In this document: positions 8,984-18,245 of the stretch, in pieces | Position numbering within the stretch: position 1 is the first letter of the stretch | Layout: each line of letters begins with the position of its first letter | DNA from: Anoxynatronum sibiricum | Lineage (GTDB): Bacteria; Bacillota; Clostridia; Peptostreptococcales; Tindalliaceae | Direction of reading: 5' to 3' | NCBI RefSeq assembly: GCF_039414295.1 | Contig: NZ_JBCITM010000001.1 | Coordinates: 1-64,000, forward strand | DNA length: 64,000 bases | Position numbers and translations under genes: made by a program | Notes under the pieces: model-generated | What the model was told of the DNA's origin: nothing | Seen by the model: only the letters and a program-made list of their open reading frames with translations | Database searches by the model: none

Positions 8984-10057
8984 TCAGGTTCCGCCCCCAC
9001 TACTACTTGCTGTTGGTGCTGAAACTTCTCCCTTTTCACGTTCAGCAAGGTTCACCCCGGCATGTTCAACTGCTTGCTGAACAATTTTCATCGCAGCATT
9101 GGAAGTCCATGTTGCGCCGGTCTGTACATCGACCTCGGTTGTTTGCTGGTTCACGATTCGCTCTGGTACCACTCTCAATGCTCCGTCACCAAATCCTTTT
9201 GTTTCCTTATGCTCAATAACACGAATTTCCGTGATTTCGTTTCCGGTAAAGATGACGTCCATAAAGATGTCATAACGATCTTGAAATCCCTTGCCAGACA
9301 CTAAAATCCCTTCCGGTTCATAGGATTCCAGATCATATGCAGCAGCAGGATCTTGGGGTGCTGCGGCTTCAGATATTTGTTGACCGGTGACTGTGCCCAC
9401 AGCAGTCAGAACAGCTTGAGACGAAACCGTGGCTCCGGATTCAACGTCCACATCCGTGCTCTGGGACTGAAGAATTTTCTTGATCATGGCATCAACTGCC
9501 ACATCTCCGAGATTTTCTGTTTCGTTTTGATCCAACAACTTAATATCTGCAATTTTATCCCCATCCATAACAACATCAAGGACAATGTCTCCGCCGTACC
9601 CTGAACCAACAGCGAGCGTTCCTTCAGCTTCATAGGCAGTGGAATTCTCGTCGGTTGGATCCTTGTGAGCTGCGTCAGATCCTCCCATTGTTACACCTGC
9701 TTCACCAAGGGCATTACTCACTGCAGCGATGACTGCATTGGAAGATACAGTTGCTCCGGCATGTACGTCAACATCTGCAGATTGATTCTCAAGGATTTTT
9801 GTGATCATCTCATCAATGGCTTTGTCTCCGATATTCTGGGTTTCATTTTGTTCCAGAAGTTCAATGTTGACAATCTCTGTGCCTTTAACGTAGACCATAA
9901 GCCGAATAGGACCGCCATAACCTTCGGCGGTCACTTCATAGTTTGCAGTATCTGCTGAAACATTTGAAACATTGGTACCCATAGCATTAAAGCTGAAGAG
10001 TAGACCTACAGTCAGGACCACCAGAACCACTGCTGACACTATCTGTTTTTTGTCCAT
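8984..10057 (-). CDS. Exported protein with three FMN-binding domains
   Basis: The 357-residue protein has an N-terminal membrane or signal segment (residues 6-26) and three tandem FMN_bind repeats (about 38-122, 145-225 and 248-335). Each repeat ends in the flavinylation motif: AGATVSSN (Thr103), SGATVSSQ (Thr210) and TGATWTSN (Thr316). In this family ApbE attaches FMN to the threonine, so the protein could carry three covalent flavins outside the membrane and act as an electron conduit. The first motif has Ala for Ser/Thr before GAT. ATG 10057 follows AAGGAA. It is the first gene of a minus-strand operon with the candidate selenoprotein. No apbE is in the window. Confidence 0.88.
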   Translation of the reverse strand: MDKKQIVSAVVLVVLTVGLLFSFNAMGTNVSNVSADTANYEVTAEGYGGPIRLMVYVKGTEIVNIELLEQNETQNIGDKAIDEMITKILENQSADVDVHAGATVSSNAVIAAVSNALGEAGVTMGGSDAAHKDPTDENSTAYEAEGTLAVGSGYGGDIVLDVVMDGDKIADIKLLDQNETENLGDVAVDAMIKKILQSQSTDVDVESGATVSSQAVLTAVGTVTGQQISEAAAPQDPAAAYDLESYEPEGILVSGKGFQDRYDIFMDVIFTGNEITEIRVIEHKETKGFGDGALRVVPERIVNQQTTEVDVQTGATWTSNAAMKIVQQAVEHAGVNLAEREKGEVSAPTASSSGGGT

Positions 10058-10160
10058 GTACTCAATTCCTTTCTAAAGATAGTTATTACGGCAAGTTACT
10101 TTAGCGCTGAATGGATTCTCCTGGCATCAAATGATTAACCATTAAGGCCGGGTATCATTC

Positions 10161-10180
10161 ATTGACAAGTACTTATCAAT
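10161..10180. promoter_or_regulatory. Near-perfect 20-bp palindrome, candidate operator
   Basis: ATTGACAAGTACTTATCAAT reads the same on both strands except for one base pair. It lies 104 bases before the FMN-binding protein start and may be the control site of that minus-strand operon. The half site does not match a family I can name with confidence. Confidence 0.5.
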
Positions 10181-10553
10181 AAAAATGCAATTTGATTCTA
10201 CCACATTTTCCTGAAAACGTTTCCAAAGTACCAGGTGTTAGGGTTAAACGATAGAAACAAGATGACGTATATCCTAAAAAACGAGTGGCATATATCCTGA
10301 TGATATATCTACAAACGAAGATGGATAAGTTATACTTAATTAGACAAAAACGGTAAGGCCATGCACCCTTTCTGAACTGGCACCGGCTTATGATAGAGTT
10401 GGAGGAGCATCTTAAGACTGATGGCCATACATCTGTGGGCAGGGAGAATGTAACAAATGAAAGAATGATTGAACTGTCCGGGTGGTTTAAGATACTATTA
10501 AAGATGGGAACCCTCATTGCTGTTGATGAGAGTTTCAACGAAAGGAGATCATC
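10181..10553. other. Intergenic region between divergent genes
   Basis: This 373-base stretch separates the minus-strand flavoprotein operon from the plus-strand acetyltransferase. It contains two direct TATATCCT repeats (near 10267 and 10292), a TATACT -10-like hexamer near 10336, and an AAAGGAG ribosome site for the gene at 10554. A 120-codon open frame on the minus strand has no ribosome site or recognisable domain. I see nothing else. Confidence 0.4.
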
Positions 10554-11807
10554 ATGAGTGATATTCGAAAGCTGACCCAGGAAGACAAAGAGGCATTTAA
10601 GCGTTTGACAGTGTATGCCTATGCAGGAAAAGGATTGGGAATAGACGCTTATGAGAAGCGGGAAAAAATGTTTCTCAAGATCTTGCAGCGGGGAGAAGAA
10701 GACTGTTTTAAGGGCTTTTTTGAAGACGACGGTTCGCTAACTGGGACAGTACGTGTGTTGACCCAACCCTTAAACTTTAGGGGAAACCAACTGACAGCGC
10801 TGGGAATTGCCACTCTGGCGGCGGATCTGTTTCATAAGAAAGAGAAAATAGCCTTCAAACTGATCAAGGATGCGGTGGAACATGCTGTGGAGAAGGGTGC
10901 TGCCATGGCGGTACTGGACCCCTTCAATATTGGTTTTTACAGAAACATGGGTTTTGGACTGGGGGCGCAAGTCAGACAATATCGCCTCAAACCGTCCCGG
11001 TTTTTCAACTATAGCAGCAAAGAAGGCTTGGTGGAACTCAGTCCCAGCGACATTGGGGAAATCAAGGAGTTGTATGACCGGTATTATGAAACCCATCACG
11101 GCATGATGAAGCAGTCGGCAGGAGAAATCGAAGACCTGCTGCAGGGAGACCACATCATGGTGGGTTTTCGAAAAAAATCACAGCTGGAGGGTTTGTTAAT
11201 CTTCACGTTTAAACGTGTGGGAGAAGATACTGTTTATGGAATCGACCTGATGGTAGATGAAATGGTGACATTGACGACAGCCGCTTTTCAGGCTTTTTCC
11301 ACCTTTCTCCACAGTCAGGCCGACCAGGTGAGAGAGGTCCTGCTGGAAACACAGGATCCCCACTTCAGTGAGTATTTTGATGATCCTTCTTCTGATGACT
11401 TCAGCACCTTTCAGACACGGCACCAGGAGATCTGCCGCTTGGGAGTGGGCATGATGTACCGGGTGATCAACATGGAGCATGTGCTGGGTGTTCTGACAGA
11501 AAAAGGCATCCCTGAAGCCTTTCCCAACCTGTGCATCGATGTGAAAGACCGCCTGTTGCCAAACCAGGAAGGTGCTTACTATCTTTACAAGGAAGGTAAC
11601 CAGCTTGCTTTTTCCCGTCAATCCCGGGTGCCGGAGGTGACAATGACCATTGACATTGCCGACTTTTCTGCTCTGGTGATGGGCAGCGTGAAGCTTGGGT
11701 CACTGTTGTTTTCGGGAAAAGTGACTTTATCTAACCACAAGTACCTTCCGGTACTGGCTGTGCTTTTGGATGCCGGGGCAGTACCTGTGTGTCTCAGTCG
11801 GTTTTAG
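10554..11807 (+). CDS. Eis-like GNAT acetyltransferase with SCP2-like C-terminal domain
   Basis: The 417-residue protein matches the Eis (enhanced intracellular survival) architecture. It has an N-terminal GNAT domain (about 1-150, with the acetyl-CoA region GIATLAADLFHKKEKIAFKL), a second degenerate GNAT domain (about 155-290) and a sterol-carrier-like C-terminal domain (about 300-417). Eis proteins N-acetylate amines such as aminoglycosides or lysine side chains; relatives in Firmicutes are mostly uncharacterised. ATG 10554 follows AAAGGAG at seven bases. No operon partner is evident. Confidence 0.85.
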   Translation: MSDIRKLTQEDKEAFKRLTVYAYAGKGLGIDAYEKREKMFLKILQRGEEDCFKGFFEDDGSLTGTVRVLTQPLNFRGNQLTALGIATLAADLFHKKEKIAFKLIKDAVEHAVEKGAAMAVLDPFNIGFYRNMGFGLGAQVRQYRLKPSRFFNYSSKEGLVELSPSDIGEIKELYDRYYETHHGMMKQSAGEIEDLLQGDHIMVGFRKKSQLEGLLIFTFKRVGEDTVYGIDLMVDEMVTLTTAAFQAFSTFLHSQADQVREVLLETQDPHFSEYFDDPSSDDFSTFQTRHQEICRLGVGMMYRVINMEHVLGVLTEKGIPEAFPNLCIDVKDRLLPNQEGAYYLYKEGNQLAFSRQSRVPEVTMTIDIADFSALVMGSVKLGSLLFSGKVTLSNHKYLPVLAVLLDAGAVPVCLSRF

Positions 11808-12165
11808 AGGTGACCAATGACCAGTTGTTGCGGGCAGGCTGTGCCATCGCATCAGAAAATCGGAAAGAATAGGTGGCGGTGAAGATTAAGTGATGATGGC
11901 AGTAAGACAACGTGCCAAGATAAGTATGCAAGTGAAACAGAGCAGGGATCCGTCCCAGCTTTTCAAGTGAATGGATAACTGAAGCATTTTTCACCCAGTA
12001 GAGAGGGGCAAAACGACCCATGCCCCAACTGTTTTTGATTAGCTGAAGTTCTGAAGGGTAGTTTAGCAATAGGAAAACTAGCAAACTTGTTGGAAATCAA
12101 GAACAATAAACTTGAGTAGAGTCTTAGCTTTCACGAGTTATCGCTTTTAGAAAGGGGGGAGAACC
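11808..12165. other. Intergenic region with decayed fragments shared with 50.4-51.4 kb
   Basis: About 35 bases at 11834-11868 (encoding roughly CAIASENRKE) resemble the tail of the GNAT remnant at 50354-50512. The run GTGAAGATTAAGTGATG at 11879-11895 recurs exactly at 51419-51435. AATGACCAGTTG occurs at 11816-11827 and again near 51450. These look like leftovers of copied genes and not functional units. The last 30 bases carry the AAAGGGGGG ribosome site of the hemerythrin-GGDEF gene. Confidence 0.45.
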
Positions 12166-13302
12166 ATGGAGAACAGCTTTTTTCAATGGGACTCAGACTT
12201 TGTTACTGGCAACAAGATCATTGATGACCAACACCGCAGTCTCATCATGACCATTAATGAATTAATGCAACTCTCTTTACAAAGTGAAGCAATTGATGAC
12301 CAAAGCATCAGCAGCCTTCAAAAAAAACTAACGGACTATACTCTTGAGCATTTCAATACGGAAGAAGCATTGATGGTATCCTTTTCAATAGTTTCTCAGC
12401 ATAAAGAGAATCATGAGAAAGCTCACAAAGAGTTTATAGACAATGTGAATCAATTCTTTGAGATCCCCGAAAACTTGAAAAACAAGAGCTGCCTGAGTGA
12501 AATCAATGAATTTCTGATCCGATGGCTGGCGTATCATATTCTGAGTACAGATAAGGGACTAGTGAGGCAAATTGATCGGATTCAGGAAGAAGGCTTTTCT
12601 CCTGAGGAAGCTTTTAAAAAGGAAGTAAGCGATGATGATGCAAATACAGAGCCCTTGTTAAAAGCGCTGAAAGCGTTGTTTTTTCTTGTATCCCAAAAGA
12701 ATAAAGAGCTGGAAGTCATTAACGAAGGACTGGAAGAGAAAGTGAGAGAAAGAACAAGGGCTTTAGAAGAAGCAAACCAACGGCTGGAAAATCTGTCTAT
12801 GGTAGACGAGCTTACTGGATTACCCAACCGAAGGTTTGTCATGCAGGAGATTCAGCAGTTAATGAATCATTGGAAAAGATATGGAGCCCCTTTTTCTGTC
12901 ATCTTTATTGACTTGGATAAGTTTAAAGCGGTGAATGATGATTACGGTCACGAATTTGGCGATCAGGTATTGAAATGGGTCTCTTCATTTATTCGAAAAC
13001 ACATTAGAGTTAATGACATTTTCTGCAGGATTGGTGGCGATGAGTTTGTGATTATTGCCCCTCATTGCAAAGGGGATGAAGTCCTTTTAATGGCAGAAAA
13101 GCTGCTTGAGATCATTAAGAATTTAAAGAACCACGAAAGGCCTTCATGGTGGAATCCTTCTTTCAGCCTGGGGATTGTAGAAATAAATGCAAAGGATGAT
13201 TCTGTGAGTGATATTTTGAATAGAGCAGACTCTGTGATGTATGAATCAAAACGGGCTGGCGGCGGATTGGCGACTCTTTTTTCGGAAAAGAAAGTACCAT
13301 AG
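12166..13302 (+). CDS. Bacteriohemerythrin-GGDEF diguanylate cyclase
   Basis: Residues ~1-135 form a hemerythrin domain with the non-heme di-iron ligand pattern (IIDDQHRSL, HFNTEEALM, HKENHEKAHKEF, and a His in LAYHILSTD), which binds O2 or senses oxygen and redox state. A coiled-coil linker (about 165-205) joins it to a GGDEF domain with the intact catalytic motif RIGGDEFV near 288-295. Its predicted role is oxygen-responsive synthesis of cyclic di-GMP in the cytoplasm. No EAL domain is present. A run of G before ATG 12166 supports the start. A c-di-GMP riboswitch begins about 100 bases downstream and a polysaccharide synthase cluster lies beyond it, so the second messenger and its likely targets are adjacent. 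Confidence 0.92.
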   Translation: MENSFFQWDSDFVTGNKIIDDQHRSLIMTINELMQLSLQSEAIDDQSISSLQKKLTDYTLEHFNTEEALMVSFSIVSQHKENHEKAHKEFIDNVNQFFEIPENLKNKSCLSEINEFLIRWLAYHILSTDKGLVRQIDRIQEEGFSPEEAFKKEVSDDDANTEPLLKALKALFFLVSQKNKELEVINEGLEEKVRERTRALEEANQRLENLSMVDELTGLPNRRFVMQEIQQLMNHWKRYGAPFSVIFIDLDKFKAVNDDYGHEFGDQVLKWVSSFIRKHIRVNDIFCRIGGDEFVIIAPHCKGDEVLLMAEKLLEIIKNLKNHERPSWWNPSFSLGIVEINAKDDSVSDILNRADSVMYESKRAGGGLATLFSEKKVP

Positions 13303-13333
13303 TGAGTAATCTCAAGCGCTGGTTTTTAAGAGT

Positions 13334-13362
13334 TTGCCATGAAATCCGCATGAAACTATCAC
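13334..13362 (+). promoter_or_regulatory. Candidate sigma-A promoter before the riboswitch
   Basis: TTGCCA (13334-13339) and TATCAC (13357-13362) are separated by 17 bases, matching the sigma-70 hexamers at 5/6 and 4/6 positions. It lies just after the cyclase stop and 45-70 bases before the aptamer, so the riboswitch could be transcribed independently. Confidence 0.4.
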
Positions 13363-13405
13363 GCATTCAAATGGAAACAAGTGAAAAAAATATTCAAAGG
13401 TAGAT

Positions 13406-13506
13406 AAGACATTCAGATGATAGTGGCAAACTTACCGCAAGGTAAGGACGCAAAGCTACAGGGTCTTTTTTAAAAAAGAGATAGCCAGCTGCCTCAAGGG
13501 TGTCTT
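13406..13506 (+). promoter_or_regulatory. Cyclic di-GMP-I (GEMM) riboswitch
   Basis: The plus strand contains the conserved GEMM core in order: GGCAAAC (13424-13430), a hairpin with CTTACC/GGTAAG arms and a CGCAA loop, GGACGCAAAGC (13446-13456), CAGGG, and the closing ATAGCCAGCTGCC. The flanks AAGACA (13406-13411) and TGTCTT (13501-13506, inside TGTCTTTTTG) could pair, giving a closing stem that overlaps a T-rich, terminator-like end. The aptamer faces downstream, but the adjacent gene is antisense; the nearest sense gene starts at 15058. No competing aptamer is seen on the other strand. Confidence 0.85.
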
Positions 13507-13560
13507 TTTGTGATTCCAACAGCAACTGATATTTAATTGGATAATAATGACAAGTCGGCG

Positions 13561-14958
13561 TCAGTAGCGTAACCATTCCACCCAAAGGTACTGGTCACGA
13601 TCGGGAGGAGTTCCATCAAGCCAGCGGGGGTGCCAGGCATTAATCATGAGGTACATAGGCTCGTGGGAGTAACCATCGGTCCATGTCTGCATCAGTTGGT
13701 TATTGATATAGAAGGTCACTGCTTGGGGTGTGTAGTCGAAACGATATTGATGGAAAGATTCGGTGGGGTCAAAAGCTAAGGGGAAAACGACTTCTCTTCT
13801 GACTGCACCATCAGCATATGTGGTGAACATCACTTCTGAATCTTTGCGATTGTAGACTTCAATATCGATTTCATGGTCAAAATCAGGTGCTTGATAGAGA
13901 AAGAACCCAGTGATGGATGAAGGTGCATTGGGTAGCTTCATACTAGCTTCAAAAGAACCATAATGGAGCTTTTCTTGTGTTTGCAACTCTCCACCCTGCA
14001 ATGAACTGCGGGGTAGGCGAATTTGGAGCATACCATTCTGTACCGTCACATTCTGAGGATTTAGTGAAGACCGGCCAAGCTGGCCGCTGCGGCTGAACCA
14101 GATTTTTGGATCCAAGGCATCGAAATTTTCCTGCTGGCGGTAGAGTCGGAATGCCTCTGGCTGCTGCCAGTGGTAGAGTCTCTGGGCATTTGGGCTGGAA
14201 GGATCTTTATCCCAGATTGCAAAGACGGAAGTATAAGGTCCAGACAACAGTTCATTAGGGGAGATGTGTTCATAGTCTATTTCTCTTAAAATGGTTTGGG
14301 TCTCTTGTGCAGCTAAAGATACGTTGACGGCCGGTATGTCAATCCACTGATGAAGCGGGTTCAGCAGGCTGTGGCCAAGCCAGACGACAGCCTCTTCATT
14401 CAGTGGGTTGGTTATGGTAATATGGGCTGAGGGAAGCGTGGGTAGTATATAAACAGCTTCTTCATAGACCACCGCTTCAATCACCGGGCCGGTGGTGATG
14501 GCGATTAATCGATAAACCGGGTCCCACTGAATGTCAGCACCCGTTGATTCGGCTACAAAGCGGAGAGGAACGAAGGTACGACCGTTAACAATGGTTGCAG
14601 GCGTATCCAGTGGGAGTTGAATACCGTTTATAGAGGCCCAGGGTTCACCTGGTACAAGAGTGATATGAGTGTCGGCATGGCGAATGGTGATTGTCTGGGT
14701 AGGCGCATGCCAGTCAACGGAAGCATTCATTGCTTCTGTTACTGCTCGAAGAGGCACCATGGTGCGGCCTGATGTGCTGATGAATGGAGCCGGCTCATAT
14801 GGTGGCATCAGAACAGGCTGGAGGTTAACCTGAATGCTGGGAGCGTTCAACCCGGAACTCACCTCTGTCATAGATATCACAAGAATGCATATGAACCAGA
14901 GCAGGATGACTACCTGCAAAAGGGTAGAAATTGAACTGGTCTTTGTAAAGTTGAACAT
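13561..14958 (-). CDS. Exported GH16 glycoside hydrolase with copper-amine-oxidase-like stalk domain
   Basis: From ATG 14958 (AAAGGGGG six bases upstream; a longer reading begins at 14997) the protein has about 465 residues. An N-terminal hydrophobic segment (about 10-32) exports or anchors it. Residues ~45-155 form two copper-amine-oxidase N-domain repeats (RTMVPLRAVTEAM, RTFVPLRFVAESTG), a wall-associated stalk fold. The C-terminal half is a GH16 beta-jelly-roll with the catalytic motif EIDIE (Glu363 nucleophile, Glu367 acid/base), so it should cleave beta-1,3 or mixed-linkage beta-glucan. It is convergent with the cyclase and divergent, by about 100 bases, from the TIM-barrel gene of the polysaccharide cluster. 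It is probably a modifier of that polymer. Confidence 0.88.
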   Translation of the reverse strand: MFNFTKTSSISTLLQVVILLWFICILVISMTEVSSGLNAPSIQVNLQPVLMPPYEPAPFISTSGRTMVPLRAVTEAMNASVDWHAPTQTITIRHADTHITLVPGEPWASINGIQLPLDTPATIVNGRTFVPLRFVAESTGADIQWDPVYRLIAITTGPVIEAVVYEEAVYILPTLPSAHITITNPLNEEAVVWLGHSLLNPLHQWIDIPAVNVSLAAQETQTILREIDYEHISPNELLSGPYTSVFAIWDKDPSSPNAQRLYHWQQPEAFRLYRQQENFDALDPKIWFSRSGQLGRSSLNPQNVTVQNGMLQIRLPRSSLQGGELQTQEKLHYGSFEASMKLPNAPSSITGFFLYQAPDFDHEIDIEVYNRKDSEVMFTTYADGAVRREVVFPLAFDPTESFHQYRFDYTPQAVTFYINNQLMQTWTDGYSHEPMYLMINAWHPRWLDGTPPDRDQYLWVEWLRY

Positions 14959-15057
14959 GGGAATCCCCCTTTGAAGAAAATAGGTGGTGGTATTCACTTA
15001 CCACTTTTTCGACGGTTTCTAACAGGAAAAGGGAAGTGACAATGAGGGAGGTAGCGT

Positions 15058-18000
15058 ATGCAACGAAAACGAATTGCGGCAACGTTTTTTTGTTTGTTGT
15101 TGTTGTTTTTTCTTCCCGTGATAGTGTGGTATGCGGGTGAAGCAAATGTATTGGATATTGTCATAATAGACAAGACGGTGCCTGATGCCAGCTACCGGGA
15201 GCATGAGTCTCTGGTATGGTTACTCCGCAATCAGAAGATTGTGAAGCCGGATACTGGAGGCATGTATGATAAACGGGTAGACTACTATGGTTATTTCCCT
15301 GAAAGAGAGTGGGAAAACAGGGTTAGATCATTGAAAACCCTTGAGAAGAGTGCTGACCTTATTTATATTGCGGATACATATGGGGTTTACCAGGCAGATC
15401 TTGATGGGGAGAATGTTTCTGGCGACCGTTCTGAGCTGGTATATGGTGGAATTACTAAAGAAGAGGTTGAGGTAATCCGCAAAGCAGCCTACGAAGGTGC
15501 TGTGGTGGTGGCAGAGTTCAACACATTCGGAAGCCCTACAGGTTATGAAGCCAGGGAGGCTTTGTATGATCTTCTGGGACTTCGTTGGACAGGCTGGATC
15601 AGCCGCTATTTTGACGATTTATCCCCAGGGGTAGAAGTGCCCGACTGGGCTGTGGCCAATTATCAGCAACAGCAACAACAGAACTGGTCTTATCAGGGGA
15701 GTGGATTTGTTTTCGTGGATGACCGGGATCGGGTGATTGTTCTGGAAGAAGCGGATGTGGAAGTCGGCGGCGTTTCTTTTCAATGGACAAAAGAAGGACA
15801 AGCCTTTGTGGGAACAGAGGAGACTCTGGCGTACAACTACTGGTTTGATATCATTGTGCCTGATAAAGCTGACTCGGTGTTGGCAGAATATGGGTTGCGG
15901 CTTTCTGAATCTGGTAGGAGCAAACTGGAGACAGAAGGCATTCCCTTGACATTTCCGGCAGTGATCCGCAATGGTACTGGCTTGTACACCACCTACTACT
16001 TTGCAGGTGACTTTGCAGACTACCCCGGTATGCCGCCTTTTTACAAAGTTGCTGGATGGACTGGGTTAATGGAACGGTTTTCACTGGGATTGGATAATCG
16101 TTTTTTTTGGCGTGGTTATGTACCACTGATGAAGCAAATACTTGCTGAAGTCAAGTTGCAGCCCCATGAGCGCCAACTTCCGGAAGGTGTTCAGTTGGTG
16201 CAGGACCGGCCGGTGTACCACGAGGATGGAACCAAAATGGTTTCACGCACGAAGGGTAGGTATCTGCAGATCTATGGAGATGGCCAATGGGAAGATTTTT
16301 TCGTGGAAGGCGTTAACTTGGGCATTGCTTTTCCCGGACGTTGGTTTACGGATTTTCCTACACAGGAATCTGTGTATATGGAATGGTTTGAAGACATTGG
16401 GGCCATGAATGCCAACAGTGTTCGTGTATATACTTTGATGCATCCCTCTTTCTACCGGGCGCTGCTGCGTTATAATGTGCAACATCCGGAAAATCCCCTC
16501 TGGTTGTTACAGGAAATTTGGCCGGAAGAACACCCGCAAGAAAATGATTACCTGAGAGAAGCGTATATAGAGGCGTTCTATAAGGAAATAGAATATGTGG
16601 TGGATGCAGTGCACGGCAATGTTCAAATTCCTGAGAGGCGGGGGAGGGCTTACGGCGATTATGATGCTGATGTGTCATCGTATATACTGGGATATTTGGT
16701 CGGCAGGGAACTGGAACCAGAAGAGGTGGCGGCAACGGATAAAAACAATGATATCACTCGTTTCAGTGGAGACTATTTACGTATTGAACAGGGTAGCCCG
16801 ACAGAAGTCTGGCTGGCCAAAAGCTGTGAACACGTCATGGCTTACCAGGAATCCATCTATGGATGGCAGCATCCAGTTGCCATTGTCAGCTGGCCGACGC
16901 TGGATGTGATGGAACATGACGCAGAGTGGAACGAAGAAGGAGACAAGCGGTTGGAATATAATGACTGGGTGTCCATCGATATCCGCCATTTTCTCTCGGG
17001 TGATCGGATGAAAGCTGGATTATTCGGTGCGTATCACATCTATCCCAATTACCCTGACTTTATGAACAATACACTGGAGTATGCAGCGTATACTGATGAC
17101 GAGGGCGTTTTTCGCTATGGTGGGTATTTAAAGCATTTCATGGAACATCACCAGGCCTATCCTGCTCTGGTGGCAGAGTTCGGCTTGGCTACGGGCATGG
17201 GCAATGCTCATGAAAGCCCAGATGGATACCACCACGGGGCAATGACAGAAGTTGAGCAGGGTGAAGGCATTATTCGAATGTTTGAAACCATTAGGCGTGA
17301 AGGGTATGCCGGAGGGGTTATTTTTGCCTGGATGGATGAGTGGGCAAAAAAGACATGGACAACAGAACCTTTTATGATTCCATATGAACACAATGTATTC
17401 TGGCACAATGCCATTGATCCGGAGCAAAACTATGGCATTGTTGCCATGGAGCCCATACATCCCAGTGATCCTCAACAGGTTGTCGTTGGCAATGGAATGA
17501 TACAGCGGATGGAAATGGCAGGAAATGAGGCGTTTTTTTACCTAAGTATTTTTTTTGATAGAAAAGTGGATTTGAAGGACCAACAGTTGCTGATCGGATT
17601 GGATACTTATGATGCTGAAAAAGGGACCAGACGTTACCGGGAAGATATTTCCCTGCAGGCTCCCTCGGGCATGGAGTTCATGATTCAGCTGGATCAACTT
17701 CAGGGAAAGCTGATGGTGATTCCATCCTATAACATTGATCGGTATCAGTTTGCTTCAGTAATGGATAGTGAAGGGCCCTTTGAAACCATCAACCCCATTA
17801 TCAACAGCTGGCGGATGACTAAAGATGGCAGGTTGATTGAAGAAATACGTGAAGAGGCCAGTCTGTTGAATCAAGGCCCTTGGGAGGGAAAACCCAATCA
17901 CTGGTATCGGGAAGAAAATGCCATTTACCTGCGTGTTCCCTGGGGGCGCCTTCTTGTAACAGACCCAACCACGTACCAAGTGATCCACGATTCTAGGACT

Positions 18001-18222
18001 TTTTATGACTATGCAGCCAGAGACGAGTTTCAAACAGTTGAAACAGAGGGATTCAGGGTGACGGTCTTGCTGGTTGAAAAAGATGGTTTGGTGATAGACC
18101 ACTTACCAAACTCTTTTAGGATGCCTATAGAACCTTTTCGCTGGGATTCATGGAAAGAGCCTCGGTACCAAAAACGGTTTAAGGCAAGTTATGAGATTTT
18201 GCAGGAATACTTGGAGCGTTGA
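15058..18222 (+). CDS. Large exported TIM-barrel glycosidase-like protein of a polysaccharide cluster
   Basis: The 1054-residue protein has a signal or anchor segment (about 8-30), an N-terminal alpha/beta region (about 30-370) resembling class-I amidotransferase-like domains, and a TIM barrel (about 400-800) of the GH2/GH5 clan type. A beta-sandwich-like C-terminal part follows. Barrel landmarks are EGVNLGIAFPGRWF, NANSVRVYTL, LVGRELEPEE (Glu551, possible acid/base) and LVAEFGLATG (Glu707, possible nucleophile), then FAWMDEW. I do not know an assigned substrate. It is tightly followed by HEAT-repeat and GT2 genes, suggesting trimming or export of the exopolysaccharide. GGGAGG precedes ATG 15058. 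Only about 100 bases separate it from the divergent GH16 gene. Confidence 0.75.
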   Translation: MQRKRIAATFFCLLLLFFLPVIVWYAGEANVLDIVIIDKTVPDASYREHESLVWLLRNQKIVKPDTGGMYDKRVDYYGYFPEREWENRVRSLKTLEKSADLIYIADTYGVYQADLDGENVSGDRSELVYGGITKEEVEVIRKAAYEGAVVVAEFNTFGSPTGYEAREALYDLLGLRWTGWISRYFDDLSPGVEVPDWAVANYQQQQQQNWSYQGSGFVFVDDRDRVIVLEEADVEVGGVSFQWTKEGQAFVGTEETLAYNYWFDIIVPDKADSVLAEYGLRLSESGRSKLETEGIPLTFPAVIRNGTGLYTTYYFAGDFADYPGMPPFYKVAGWTGLMERFSLGLDNRFFWRGYVPLMKQILAEVKLQPHERQLPEGVQLVQDRPVYHEDGTKMVSRTKGRYLQIYGDGQWEDFFVEGVNLGIAFPGRWFTDFPTQESVYMEWFEDIGAMNANSVRVYTLMHPSFYRALLRYNVQHPENPLWLLQEIWPEEHPQENDYLREAYIEAFYKEIEYVVDAVHGNVQIPERRGRAYGDYDADVSSYILGYLVGRELEPEEVAATDKNNDITRFSGDYLRIEQGSPTEVWLAKSCEHVMAYQESIYGWQHPVAIVSWPTLDVMEHDAEWNEEGDKRLEYNDWVSIDIRHFLSGDRMKAGLFGAYHIYPNYPDFMNNTLEYAAYTDDEGVFRYGGYLKHFMEHHQAYPALVAEFGLATGMGNAHESPDGYHHGAMTEVEQGEGIIRMFETIRREGYAGGVIFAWMDEWAKKTWTTEPFMIPYEHNVFWHNAIDPEQNYGIVAMEPIHPSDPQQVVVGNGMIQRMEMAGNEAFFYLSIFFDRKVDLKDQQLLIGLDTYDAEKGTRRYREDISLQAPSGMEFMIQLDQLQGKLMVIPSYNIDRYQFASVMDSEGPFETINPIINSWRMTKDGRLIEEIREEASLLNQGPWEGKPNHWYREENAIYLRVPWGRLLVTDPTTYQVIHDSRTFYDYAARDEFQTVETEGFRVTVLLVEKDGLVIDHLPNSFRMPIEPFRWDSWKEPRYQKRFKASYEILQEYLER

Positions 18223-18245
18223 GATGTTCCTTGTTGAAAGGGGTC

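Noticed and set aside
10176..10538. A 120-codon minus-strand open frame between the flavoprotein and acetyltransferase genes
   Set aside because: No ribosome site, no domain, and it covers what must be promoter DNA for the plus-strand gene.
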